A stretch of 64,000 nucleotides of DNA from Ipomoea triloba (taxonomy: Eukaryota > Streptophyta > Magnoliopsida > Solanales > Convolvulaceae), in assembly GCF_003576645.1 (NCBI RefSeq), contig NC_044918.1, positions 18,505,426 to 18,569,425 of the forward strand, written 5' to 3'. This document shows positions 33,461 through 45,618 of this stretch, in pieces; positions within the stretch are counted from its first letter, which is position 1; each line of letters begins with the position of its first letter. The position numbers and the translations under genes were made by a program. The notes beneath the pieces were generated by a model that saw only the letters and a program-made list of their open reading frames with translations, was not told the DNA's origin and ran no database searches.

Positions 33461-33784
33461 TTATCTACGGTGAGGGCGGTGGGCGGCGCCTTTTCTGGGC
33501 GGTTGTTGTTTAGAATCCACCGGTTTCCCAAACATGCCGCAAATACCACAACCCGACACTTTGGGAGAAGGAGGATCATACGACGGCTTAACCTCGGCCG
33601 ACCGGAATCCCCGACCGCCGGACGACCGGCTACGTTGGACCGATGAGGGTTTCGCCTCCTTAGTCTCCCCTTCATCTTTTGTTGAGATTTTCTTCAGCTC
33701 GCCGGATAAAAGCTTGTCATCCCAAACCAAACCCGATGAGCCTTGCCTTCTAAACGAAACTTCTGATCTTGGCAAAGCCTCCAT
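33461..33784 (-). CDS. MASS-type small MAPK-substrate protein (At1g80180/At1g15400 family)
   Basis: An intact, intronless 107-residue protein. The N-terminal block SEVSFRRQGSSGLVWDDKLL and the C-terminal block PPSPKVSGCGICGMFGK are the two conserved parts of the plant family named MASS (MAPK substrates in the stomatal lineage, from memory). The SP dipeptide in PPSPK fits a MAPK site. The middle is Ser/Lys/Glu-rich and likely disordered. Members are reported as regulators of stomatal and stress signalling; the role here is inferred by family. Start: the ATG at 33784, the only one before the conserved block. A minus-strand TATA candidate (CTCTATATAAATT) lies about 130-140 bp upstream. Base use is clearly more GC-rich than the surroundings, as expected for a real gene. 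Confidence 0.85.
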   Translation of the reverse strand: MEALPRSEVSFRRQGSSGLVWDDKLLSGELKKISTKDEGETKEAKPSSVQRSRSSGGRGFRSAEVKPSYDPPSPKVSGCGICGMFGKPVDSKQQPPRKGAAHRPHRR

Positions 33785-33914
33785 TAATAATTATATATGT
33801 GAGCTTAAGACTTCTGTGTGTTCTTGAAAGTCTTGAAGATGATGAATTATTTGAGTCCACCAATATAATGTTGTAATATATATAATGGTGTGTGAATTGA
33901 AGTCTTTCGTCTTA

Positions 33915-33927
33915 ATTTATATAGAGA
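33915..33927 (-). promoter_or_regulatory. TATA box of the MASS-type gene
   Basis: On the minus strand CTCTATATAAATT precedes the 33784 start by about 135 bp, leaving a plausible ~100-bp leader. Confidence 0.5.
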
Positions 33928-34302
33928 CGAGGGAAATAAAATAAATTAATTAATTAATTAAAGAATTGTGGAATTGAATGTGGTGGAGGATGAAGTCAAA
34001 AAATGGCATCCATGTTGGTACTTGGTACACCCGCCTCAATTTACCTATTTGTCCTTTGCCTTTAATACTCATATATGAATCCTTCAAACTCCAATCTTCA
34101 ACAATAAACTTCATTTAGATGTCGACCAAACGTTTGGTTTAAGACAATAAAATCAAATGTTTAATATAATAATTGGAATAGATATTAGTAAGAGATTTGA
34201 TAGCAAACAGGAATCAAAATCAATCAATAATTAATAAATTATAAATAAGAATATATAATACATATATACTTATATAACAAGTCGGTAGGAGAAAATTAAA
34301 GG

Positions 34303-34578
34303 TGTGTTTGGTTGACAAGTTCAGATATCAGGAATGGATATCAAAGTTAATTGATAGATTTTTAGAACACTACTATGGGTTTTGATTCTCCCCTTAATTG
34401 CAAAATTCGTTCCCTAATAAAATAAGGGTTTCATCCTCTTTCTCCTCAATCGATTCCCCAACTATTAATAATCATTCATATTCCACCCTATTACCAAACA
34501 TGCACCAAAATTCATTACCCTTACCAAATATTTGATACCCATTTTGATTCCGATTCACATGTGCGAACCAAACACACT
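34303..34578. mobile_element. MITE with GTGTGTTTGGTT ends
   Basis: AGGTGTGTTTGGTTGACAAG at the left faces CGAACCAAACACACTC at the right. The interior has mirrored GGAATGGATATCAAA and TTTGATACCCATTTTGATTC. It is about 275 bp, non-coding. Confidence 0.7.
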
Positions 34579-35984
34579 CTAAAAACTAATCACAACCTTT
34601 CATCTGAAAAAATTGAACGCACCAGATTAGATTTAAAAAAAAATTTACGGTGACAGTTTCATAGTTATCAACAACTTTGCTATGCAAACATGAACACTAA
34701 AATTTGCTATGTAGTATTAACGGTTTGGATATTTAGTGTTAACATTTTGTATATTTAGTGTAAAAAGTTTGCACTTGCAAAAATGCGAAAGTACATTACA
34801 ATTAGGGTTTCGATATAGAATTTTAATCATATGAGAACCACTCCCCAGGTGAAAACTTGTGGGCAAATTCAAATCATTGACATATATCTAATAGATTGTA
34901 AATCAAGTAAAAATGAGCGGGGTCATTTTCATAAATATTACAAAATTTTGTTTATTTTCAACCGTTAAATTTACTAGATCAATGGTTTTGATTTGCCCAC
35001 ATATTCTAATAAACATCTTCGAATAATGGGCAAGAATTTATCCAATATACATCTTCTGGTAATGGGCACGTTTCCCAAATCACACCAAAACAAAAAACAA
35101 AACAAAAAAAAAGAAGAAGAAGAAATGAAAGAATAATATATAATATCAAAATTATCCTTATATCTTTTTTAATAATTTAATTGAAAATAACATTTTCATA
35201 TACCTAATAAAGTATATATTTCCAGTAATTCGCCTTTCTTTTGTTTGTTTTTAACTTGCGTTTGCTTTTTGCTGTACCATAAAATAATAATAATAAGTTT
35301 AATTTATTGTTTCTATTAACATGAGTGCCTCTTGTATGAGCACAACAAAAAATTTAGGTATGGTTATATCGAGTACGTACTATAGTAAAAATTGTATACA
35401 TACTCCCATATGACTCGGTATAATTCTAGAAATTTTTTGATTTGTATCCCGTGTAATTGATTTAATCTTAAACTGCCAAAACCATTGCTCAGAAATATTG
35501 AAGGAGATAAATCGCGAGTCACTCAATCAGTCTTCAATTTTCACCAATTCATATACATTGTTCCATGCGCAATTGATATTAATGTTGATCAACATCTTTG
35601 AATTTCTCAATAATAATACTAATATAGCTTTCAATTAGATGTTAATTTTAATTTATTTGTTATTGAGTTAATTTTTTTATTTTTATTTTGTATGATCTCT
35701 CTCCAATTAGTATGATTTGTTAAGACTTAAAGAATGATTTTGTAATATCTTTTTTTGAAAACTGATTTTGTAATATCTTTAAAAGAGATTTGTTAATAAT
35801 CATATGATCGAGTTTCATAATTATTATTACTACCTTCTTTTGATATGATTACACAGGATTGATTTCTCATTTCAAATTTTGAATAATAATTCAAGATAAT
35901 AATTAGGGAGCTGAGGCTCCCAAAAATTGGATTACATCTTTTGTGATATATACTTTTAAAGAAAAAAGTTTGCTAAATACTTTG

Positions 35985-36115
35985 TGCTTCAATGGCACCT
36001 TTGTGCCTCTCCTTGAGGAAAGGTCTCTTTAGTATGCAACAGATATAGAAAGTACAAAACATATACTACTTTGTAATAGTCAATAGTACTTGAAAAAAAA
36101 AAAAAAAAAAAAAAG
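35985..36115 (+). mobile_element. SINE fragment with long A-tail
   Basis: TTTGTGCTTCAATGG, ACATATACTACTTTGTAATA and GTCAATAGTACTTG, followed by about 22 A, match the 3' half of the SINE family. The 5' half is missing or strongly diverged. Confidence 0.7.
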
Positions 36116-36577
36116 TCTCCTCTACTAAAATCAGTTCATAATATTCACTCCTTAATGTAGTATTGATTTTTTTTTAAATGCTTTATTTTCGTGGACTACT
36201 CATAAATTAGTCGACGATATCTTGAATTAATAAAAGAATTTACATAATAATGACTTGTGTAGTTGTGTTGTTGTGTAATAGTTTTAGTAGCGTTGCTCAA
36301 TTTTAAATCTATAAATTAAATCTATAAAAATCAATTATTAGTTATGAAATTCCAGGCAATATATAATTTCCTTTGTGGAGTATGAACTGCTTTTGTCCTA
36401 CTACATACTATACCTGGATAGCAAACCTAAATAAAGTAGGTTTTCATTTAACAAATTCAATTAGGCGTAATGATGAAAGATTTAGGGTTGCCTACTTTGC
36501 TGTGAAAGATATAATATGGTGAAGTGATCTCGACTTAATTTTATGTTAAAAATATTATAGCATGTTTGATCTGATGT

Positions 36578-36777
36578 ACAACCTTTTTAAATGTATTTTT
36601 TTAAAAAATGCTAAATTTGTCTTGCTATATATTTCTTTCTCGAATATTGCTATTTTCTTTTTAAAAGGTGTTGTGGTACAACCTTTTTAAATGTATTTTT
36701 TTTTAAAATGCTAAATTTGTCTTGCTATATATTTCTTTCTCGAGTATTGCTATTTTCTTTTTAAAAGGTGTTGTGGT
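36578..36777. repeat. 100-bp perfect-type tandem duplication
   Basis: ACAACCTTTTTAAATGTATT at 36578 and at 36678 begins two nearly identical units that include TTGTCTTGCTATATATTTCT and AAAAGGTGTTGTGGT. Confidence 0.9.
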
Positions 36778-38745
36778 GTAAGATTTTTTTTTTTTTTTTT
36801 TTTTTTTGATTTGGACCAAGCATGTTATTAGATTGTAGGCAAATTATATTATGGAACGTGGTGAATAAATATTTATTTTTAAAATATTAAAGGTATATTT
36901 ATGTATTGAATTGAAAGTTCATTATTTGGTAATATATTGGTGAAGCAGTGCTTCGTGTTTCCGATTCCATTGCCCATTTCTCATAAAACCCATACCAAGA
37001 ATGTCAAAATTTATTATTTATTGAAGATGGAAAAGTGATAGCAGATTGAAGCTAAAAATTGAACCTTTAATGCTAGATATGCACATGTATATTGCCCAGC
37101 AAAGATAGGGTGAAGAAAGAAAATTGAAGAAATAAAAGATTAAATTGCCCTCATTATTTTACCAATTAAAATCTTTCGGCTACTCCTCGTCGGAAATTTG
37201 ACCGAATAGACTGAAATTGAAAAAAATTGAATAGTTGTGGAGTTAAATTGACAATTTTTAAAACTTATACGTGGACCGCAATTAACAGCACCACAATAGT
37301 CACAGGACCAAACGTGAAACTTTCTCTATCTTATAATTATCATTGTACCCTAAATTAAACATATATAACATGTCAATAACAACCAGAGCTTATAATTAAA
37401 TTGGACCAAATTAATAATTTTACCTATATTATGTTATATTCAACCAAATATATACAACTGTGAACTGACCACTCTTAAATGTCAAAAACGGATTGATTGG
37501 AATTTGGAAATAGTCAACATTTTAACCTTGAAATCTTGAATGTGGGTATGTTAAGTCATAAATATCACTGTCAAAATGTCGCAACCTTCCTAGCAATTGG
37601 ACTTGGTAATATGAAATGATTGGAGCATTCAATATTGTTTTGTGACAACAATTATTACCCCCAAAAAAACACTTGGGAAATATATACTAATAAAACATAG
37701 CAGCCCACTTTGAATACACAAATTAAAATCAACTCATAAGTAGAAATTAAAACTTAGCAGCCAATTTCCACTAAAAGCCAATCAACATCATATACTCTTC
37801 AAATGTCCCTTAACTAATCTGTAGATATAGGGGGGTAAAGTTAACGACGGTTTGGCACTTGGGTTTAGCCTAAGGACACCTGAATCTGGAGTCAAGGAGT
37901 TGATCTCTACTCTATCCACACACATTTTGTATAAAATATTATAATCTTATTGTTTGTAAATAATTTATTCATTATTAAAATATAACCAGATGTATATATT
38001 ACTGTTTCTAATCTATTTTAGTGACATGTCTTGTTAATTAGTCAAATTAATTCTTCTTCTTTTAATGTTTTTTTTTGTAATTTTTAAATTATTTTTTTTG
38101 TTTAATAATATTTTTAATGTAATTTTTAAATACATAAATTTATGCACAAATCACCAACTTGAGTCAAGTCCAATGAGATGGAAGAACGTAACAAATCTAT
38201 GGAGTACTAATTATTGTAATCTGAAAATGGAAAAAAGACATCTGAAAATGGAAAAAAAGACACCATTTCAAATGCTGTACCGCACTACGGTATCATGTTT
38301 TTAATATGCATTTCATTAGTTGCTTAAACACTACATATTGTAATATTTTATACAAGTTTTTTAGCATGTGACGGCTTAATCTTCAAACCCAACGGTATGA
38401 AAATCCGCCAATATGGTCAACACGTCAAAGCGCACGCCAAGAAAAGACCTCTTTCCAGCATCCAAGAAATTCACTCCGATGCTTAAATATATCATTATGC
38501 AGTCAAGTTTGATGATTAATACCAAGTATTATAATACTAATTAGATACCAAAGTTTTTTGTCATTCATTTAGCGATATTGTATGATGGAAAACAAAACAA
38601 AAAGCATCTAGGCAAATTTCAACACTATTTTCTAATCTTTCAATTTTCTACACAAAATATACTATATGTTCAATTATGACCCTGTCTGTGAATCAACCTA
38701 ATAGACAGCTATGGTCAGCTTTTGTGTTCCGCTTGCAATGGTTTT

Positions 38746-38782
<37 letters not shown>

Positions 38783-38861
38783 AATTAGATGAACTTCATT
38801 CTAATAATGGCAAAAGTTTTAGTGATGGAATTTTGTTATAAAGACGTAAGAAGTAGCAACC

Positions 38862-41800
38862 CTACCTCCTTTTGCTCTGGAGGATTTCAGCTAGAGATTT
38901 TGGACCTTGAAATTCATCTTCTACGTTTGTTCCAGACAGCTGTGGCCCTAAATTCCAATCCCCTTTTGCTCTTCTCTTCTCTTCTTTGATCTGGGAAAGT
39001 GTCTTGGGTGCACTAAACAGTTTTGACTTGTCAGTTGATTCTCTCTTCTTAGAAACTCCCATCCTTGAGACTTCAGACAGAAAAGGCAGCTTCTTGCTGT
39101 GTATCCTCTTAAAATGCTGCCTACGACTGCTCATGTGAGAGTGTCTCAATGTGCTTTCATGGTTGATACCATTCAGAAAACTTCCCCGCTCTGATTGTGA
39201 CCCACTTGCTTTACTTTCCACCTTTGATGCCAGTCTTTGATGCCTCTTCCTAGTACTGTGACAATGAGGCCTATTTGTGCTTGGGGTGTTAAAATAAGAC
39301 GAGTCATGCCTTCTATGGTAGTGGTTCAGAGTATAACGATCAACTGTTTGGCGCCCTTTCAGATGGTTGCGGAGGTCCATATTACCCTTAGCACTAAAAG
39401 CCCATTTTGTCGGCATGTTTTTCCTTTTCCATGGCAAAATACAATCCTTCACCCTCTGTCTTGCATGGCCATTGATTTTTCTTAAAAGATAACTAGTACA
39501 CTCATCGTCTAGCACAATTCCTGTATCTAGATGCACGGGATGATATTCACTATTGTCCTCAGAATCATCTCCCATGTACTGCTCATCAAGTGTTCTGCCA
39601 TCCATATCATTTTGGAGTGAGTACTCATGATCTACTTCATACCCCAATTCCCCAGATCTATCATTGACAAGAACATCAAAACCAGGAGATGATTCTAAGC
39701 ATTCTCCTCTCTCTATATTGTCTTCCATTTCATCATCTGAACTCCATGCGGTGGCCAAATGAGATCCTCCTTCGGTAAAGCCTTCAGCAGGAAGTGAAGA
39801 AATCAACTTTACTGCTACAGCTTCTTCAGATTGAGATCCTGAAATACCTGGAGAAGTATTTCCATCAGTAAGATTATTAGTTGCCGGTTGTAGATTTACT
39901 TCTGTCATGACCTTTGCGTTGGCTGATATCTTCAGACTAGTTTCAAATGAACTAGGATGTGTTTCCACTTGTGCGGACCCTTTTTCACTCCCCAGACATT
40001 TCTTTTTCTCAACGGCTAGTCCATCAGGGACTCTAGAAGCTATCTTTGAGGATTGCAATGTAGGTACACCATCATCAGGTCCATGTAGAAACACACATTT
40101 ATCACCTTTATTGCAAAAACCATTGTTATAGAAAAAACAAGGAACATTTGTCTTGTTCACTTGCACCACAGGCTGATGGTATGTAGTTGTTGATTCATAT
40201 GACATACCAGAAAAACTCTGCAATGGCTGCACACGGCACAAAAAGGCAAAATAAAAGTGTTAGATGAAATATAGAACTAGCGAGAAGAAGCATAACTTGT
40301 AGAATTGCAAGTATAAGACACAGTTTATCTTCAAGCAAAGGGGTTATAGAAGAAAGCAAGCGCAGCCAACACCCTTTGATAAATGCTAATATGCATGCAA
40401 TTTTGGAAAACATTCAGAGGAAAGGATTATTCTAGAATGAATTAGAAAATAAAAGTATAAAACTGCATTTTTTAGCCATTATCCTAATTCTTAATAGGGG
40501 AATGCTTTCAATTACCCTTTATAGGAAACCCTCAAAAAAAGGAAGAACCTTGTTACAAACTAGACTTATTGATGAAAACAATCCAAACAAATGCACCTTG
40601 ACACAATTATAGCCAAACCATTTCAAGTTGGTAATTTAGTACACAAATTGCAACTGTTGGTGCAATTTTAGAAAATTTATTTAATTCAATCCAAAAAAGG
40701 TCCAACCAGAGACTTGAATTCGCTTATAATATCATAGAAGAGTTTATCAGATTCATAAAAGACTCCATCTATTTCGCATTGAACACTACTTTCATGAAAA
40801 AGATAATGTAATTTCATATATACTGATCATTTATGCTTGTTGCATTGATTTATGTAAGTTAGTGATTGTCTTTAATATATGGCAAACGTGTTAGCCAATT
40901 CAAGTATAGTTGGATTTTTTAGGATTGGGTTAAACAATTGACTAGAATTGCTCCAAAGTTTCAAGTTTTGGTATTACCAACTTTAAAAGGTTCCATTATC
41001 ATTATAATAACACGCAAAGGTATCGATATTTTTCATCAATATGCCTATAAACTATGTAATTATTACCACATTTCATGAAATATAAAATGGGCAGTGATTC
41101 AAGAGTATATGAGCTGATGTGCAAATAAATCGGACGACCGAAAAACCGGCAACCAAAAACTGAATTGGCCAAATATTTTGGTTTTTGGTTTAGGTTATCA
41201 AGGTAAAAAAAAAATTCAGTCATTTTGGTTTTTCGGTCAGTTATCGGTTTTTAAGGAGAAAATCAAAAGCCAACCGAAAAACCGAAGGTTAATCCAAAAA
41301 AAATAAAATAAAATAAAATAAATCCAACCTTAGCCCATTTACATTTTGAAAGTCCACAACCCATCACATTAATTTTAATGGACTATTGGACTGCACTGCA
41401 TTTGTTGACCATATAATGTATAAATATAGTCCATTTACATTTCACTGAGCTACTATCTACTTGAGGGCATTAATTTTAATGGACTATAAATACTAAGATA
41501 TTATTTGTTTGCTTTAACAATTTATCCCTTTAGCATTAGTCAAATAAATAAAATAAATTTAGCACTTTTACAAGCAAATTTTGGTTATATTTAACCGACC
41601 GAAAATCGTTGGTTTTGGTTATATCGAATGATTGGTTGGTCGGTCGGTTTTGGTAAGTCATGAAGGTTCGGCTAAAATTTCGGAAATTAACCAAAAATCA
41701 AACAATGCTGAATGCTCACCCCTACAGTGAGCGATTCAAAATTCCTTAATGGCCAAATCTCTAAAAACCAGCATATCTAAAACAAACATGACTCTATCAT

Positions 41801-44590
41801 CTTTCTAGATCCTGTAAGGCTGTAAAGCAGTAACAAGCATGATAAAGTAAATCTTGAAGTTGCATTCTATCAGCACATTGTAGATACCTTATCTCTTGTG
41901 AATCAGGAAGTCTATCAAGACCACTATACAATTAAACGTTCCTACTAATCACAAAATATCAAACACAGATGACTGATTTACTGCTGGAGTTCAGTTCATC
42001 AGTTTGATGTTAGCTAGTTCAACCACTGAATGAACCAAGTTATGCTTTGCATAGGAGGGACAGGTCATTGATCTCATACTACAAGATTTGCCAGTTCTAT
42101 TCAACCACTGGAATTTTCTTTTCTGAAAGCATATATCACATAAGAGACTGAGTAAAGAACCACAAAACCCACTGATCTAACATAAAGTTCAGGAAGCAAT
42201 TTTAATCCATGGAATATTGCTTGGTTATGCTGAGCACATCATTAGCAACAGCAAAAAGAAGAATGTTATGAACTTAATCAACTTATAGCCCAAATCTGCC
42301 AAAAATCTCCCTTCCTGATTTACCAAAAGAATCACAGATGATAGATAGCTGGCATTTTATCTCCCTTCTTTAGCCACTGAAATTTATCAACCAACAAGAA
42401 TTGGAATACTCTAGTTCAGGATGACTTAGCATGCTAAACCTCCACTATAATAATGGAGGTATTTTAATAACAGAAAAGAATAACCAAATCAGCATCCCAG
42501 GTTTTTGAAAATGCAGAAACTATATAGTTAATTATATTTATATAAAGGTAAACTGTTGATGGTAGGAAGCAAATCAACTATGCCTGCAAACTAGCATAAG
42601 CACATAATATTACACTGAATAGAAATGGAAACTTACAGGATGTCGGAATCCACAGGTTGGATTAAGACAGCTCCCTGCTAACCAATACCAGCAGTCCCTG
42701 GGGTTGAGCCTAGCAATATCACTGTGTCGATACTCACATTCAACGCCCTGAAAAGCAGAACCCATGCCATCAGTTTTTTGACAAAACCCAAATGTTCATG
42801 AAGAATTCAATCAAATTAATCTAACAATACATAGTATATGATGTGGTTTTTTTAATGTATGTATCAAGTATCAACTATTCAACTTGTTGTAATACTATAA
42901 CACATCCAACAACTTTATTTGTACCCACAGTTATGAACTATCCATTAATCATAATTAATAAGAGAAAGCTTCTAAGAATATATTATTTCATTCATACTTT
43001 ATTAAAATGGTTCTTTAAGAAAATTCCAACAAACTAGTAAATGTAATGTAGCATGAAAGCAATGAAAGTTCAGATTTCTGTTTCACAAAACTTGCTTAAT
43101 TTTTTTAAAGGATAAAATATAAGTTACTACATTGTACTTTGGTTTATAATTTTAACGCCAGCAGAAATTTTTTTAACTGGAGTCCTTGCTTAAGTTCCTA
43201 TTAACATAATAACATGTGAATAACAACCCTCATTTTTTCGACCAAAATTGCCACAATTTTTCTATTTAACTACATCTTCCACCTTCCTTATTTCATGGTA
43301 GACCAACCCATTCTCAGACTGGAACTAAATAGTGAGAATGACATGTTTCAGAATCAGGATACTGTTTCTGAACCACCATTACACCAGGCCTTAGCTTCTG
43401 CTGCTTTGTGCTGTCATCATTCATCAACAGAAGAAAAGCTTGCAGATTAAATTTGAGTGCTTTGTAATCTAGGTCTCAAGTCTTCCCATACATGGCCTTA
43501 ATGTAATCAGAAAGTCTTCCACTTGTCCAAGTCCAAGTCCAGAGTCACATCCAAGAGAACTAGATTTGAGCATGTTGTAAACTAACTAGAAGCCAAAAAA
43601 CTCTCCAATAGTATTGGTGGGTCCAGTTACCAGTAAGGAATAGTTCCTCTACTGTTGAATGTGGATGGGCAAAGCAATGAATGGTTAGTATTAAAAAAAA
43701 TGGATTAAATTGATTATTGTTTGCTAATTGAGAACCAAGAGTTGAAGACCAAAAGTAGATCATATTGAAGTCACATTTAGGTATAAAACTTCAGTTTCAT
43801 AAACTTGAATTGAATTCAAGACACTTACTAGTTTGTGTGGAAATTTAACTAAATAATGAAAAGAGTAATGTTCTGTAAGATTCTTCTAACAAATACTCTT
43901 TGCCTAAATGATCATAGATGACAGCTAATACATGATTGCACTTGTATGATGACTAATACCAGAAAAATAACATAATTAAAACCTAAAGCACATTGGTAAC
44001 AAACTAAAAACCGCAATCAAAAGCATGCACAAAGCAGCAGTATTGAACAATAGTTCTTAAGCTACAGTAAGCACTAAAGAAATGCACATAAGACACAAAC
44101 AGTGTTTTACGTATATAGAGGCACCCTGATAAACTCATTTACAAGAACAAAATGCAGTAAGGCCAAATGACACATCAACCGCTTCTAATTATGTTATACT
44201 CCGTACCAAATAGAGGAAGTTCCTGAATTTTCAATACGCACTTTGAGGAACATTTTATCATATAGTATGCATACAGATACATACATAAATAGATGTAGCC
44301 AAATATATATACAACTCGAGCGTTTGGATCATGCTGGATAATTCCAAGAAGCTCAGATTGAATGCGGACTCCAAAAAACACTTCAGATAATAGAGTTGGA
44401 AGGAAAGTGTATCAAATAGAAATTGACAAACATAGAGCAAATGAAGTAAATAAGAACTACGCGACATTTCAAGGGGAGAGAGGTTGGGAAGCTTTACCTT
44501 CTTGCAAGTGAGAGGCGAGGCTAAGAAGTAGACGCAATCGGTGTTGCGCTTCAGCAGCTCTTCCTCCATTTTCTCCCCAGTAAACTGCAT
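38862..44590 (-). CDS. Zinc finger CCCH protein with three fingers (AtC3H17/At2g02160-like), 3 exons, 519 aa
   Basis: Exons on the minus strand are 44590-44498, 42747-42637 and 40217-38862; each junction is phase 0 with GT-AG sites. Finger 1 spans residues 19-39 (C19, C29, C35, H39), finger 2 residues 50-67 (C50, C58, C63, H67) and finger 3 residues 95-113 (C95, C103, C109, H113). The N-terminus KRNTDCVYFLASPLTCKK is characteristic of the At2g02160-type family. The rest is acidic then basic, likely disordered, ending in a conserved-looking SLAEILQSKRR. CCCH proteins bind RNA or DNA; this group is reported as nuclear and linked to stress and seed development. A second ATG seven codons in (44569) has a better context and may be the true start. 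The frame stops at 38862, but a donor-like GAGGTAG there leaves a further 3' exon possible. Introns are 2.4 and 1.75 kb. Confidence 0.9.
41110..41735. mobile_element. Probable TIR element in CCCH gene intron 2
   Basis: GACGACCGAAAAACCGGC at the left and GACCGACCGAAAATCG, TTGGTCGGTCGGTTTTGG near the right give opposing motifs, and the right edge reads TGCTCACCCCTACAGTG, an hAT-style end. CAGTGA-like flanks occur on both sides, but I could not fix a duplication. Confidence 0.45.
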
Positions 44591-45200
44591 AGCTTTGCGG
44601 CCTGTGCCTGAATCGAATCACCGTCGATTCGTCCGGGCGATGCCGTTTCTAGAGACGAAGCGTGTATGAATGAATGTATGTAAATGTTTGTATATAGAGA
44701 GAGCCGGAGAGAGAGAGAATGGAAGGAAGCAGTGCAGGGAGACAGGGAGTTCTTCTATTTTAGGGTTTTAATTCTCGCCTTCTCTCGACAATTTAATTCT
44801 CGCCTTCTCTCGGCTTATTGTCGTGAGGGCTTCATTTTCTAGGTGAAAGACTGTGACATATTTTTTGGAAAAAATAAAATAATTATAAAACACAGACAAA
44901 AATAGAAATAAATATTTTTTTGGAATATGTGTTTGAGGTCAGAAACATATCTCTCACTTGCATTTGATTTTTTTTTTTTAAATATCGATCTCAAACGCAA
45001 TATGATTTATAAAATACCATTCTATTTAAAAAAAAAAAAAAAAAAGTACTGTGTAATTTTTAAAAATGTAATAGAGTTAGCGCAAACGCACCCCTATTCT
45101 ATTTTTTATCACGATAAATTAGCATGCATAATTTTTCAACTAAATAAAAATGGTGGTATTACCAGGTATGAATGTATGATACTTCTGAAGTAAATAGTCA
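44591..45200. other. 5' leader/promoter region of the CCCH gene and spacer
   Basis: 44600-44720 is GC-richer, with a GA run (GAGAGAGCCGGAGAGAGAGA) near 44696-44718, on the minus strand a CT-rich leader typical of plant 5' UTRs. 44760-44815 repeats TTAATTCTCGCCTTCTCTCG. Beyond that, nothing is recognised. Confidence 0.5.
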
Positions 45201-45618
45201 TTCAAAAACTGACATAAATCTCAGAGAAAGTAAAACTCTCATCACATATTTTGATATTATTAATAAAAGAAAAAGATAATAAAAATTGTGACTCTTCTTT
45301 TTAATTGAAGGAGAACATATCACGATACGTACAAAATTAATCTATTTATTCTAAATAAACTTTGTATAACACAATCCATTTGCACTTCCCATAAGAGAAG
45401 CTCCTGCTTCATAGATAAACACAAATCAAGTAACGAAATCAGAGAATCTGTTGATATTTTCTTATGGGAAGGCCTCAAAAAAAGTAAAACTAAGCTAAAA
45501 CTAGAAACACTCTTGCTCAATACAACTCTCAAATTTTGCTGTAAAGAGTTTGCCTTCTTCAAAATTCATTTATTCTGAGAACTGCGAAAATCAACTAGTT
45601 CCAACTACAGAACTACTA

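Larger units (their letters stand above)
33940..38861. other. Long AT-rich intergenic region with small elements
   Basis: No gene seen over about 4.9 kb. Supported contents: a MITE-like element at about 34303-34578, a SINE tail at about 35985-36115, a 100-bp tandem duplication at 36578-36777, T- and A-runs at about 36785-36808 and 38749-38781, and decayed TIR-end sequence near 37140-37330. Short frames (for example 38065-38304) have no family resemblance. Confidence 0.6.

Noticed and set aside
38065..38304. 79-codon frame in AT-rich spacer
   Set aside because: Phe/Asn/Lys-rich translation of AT-rich DNA with a doubled short segment; no gene evidence.
38789..40131. Plus-strand frames opposite the CCCH gene
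   Set aside because: Antisense shadows of exon 3, whose minus-strand frame has family-specific sequence.
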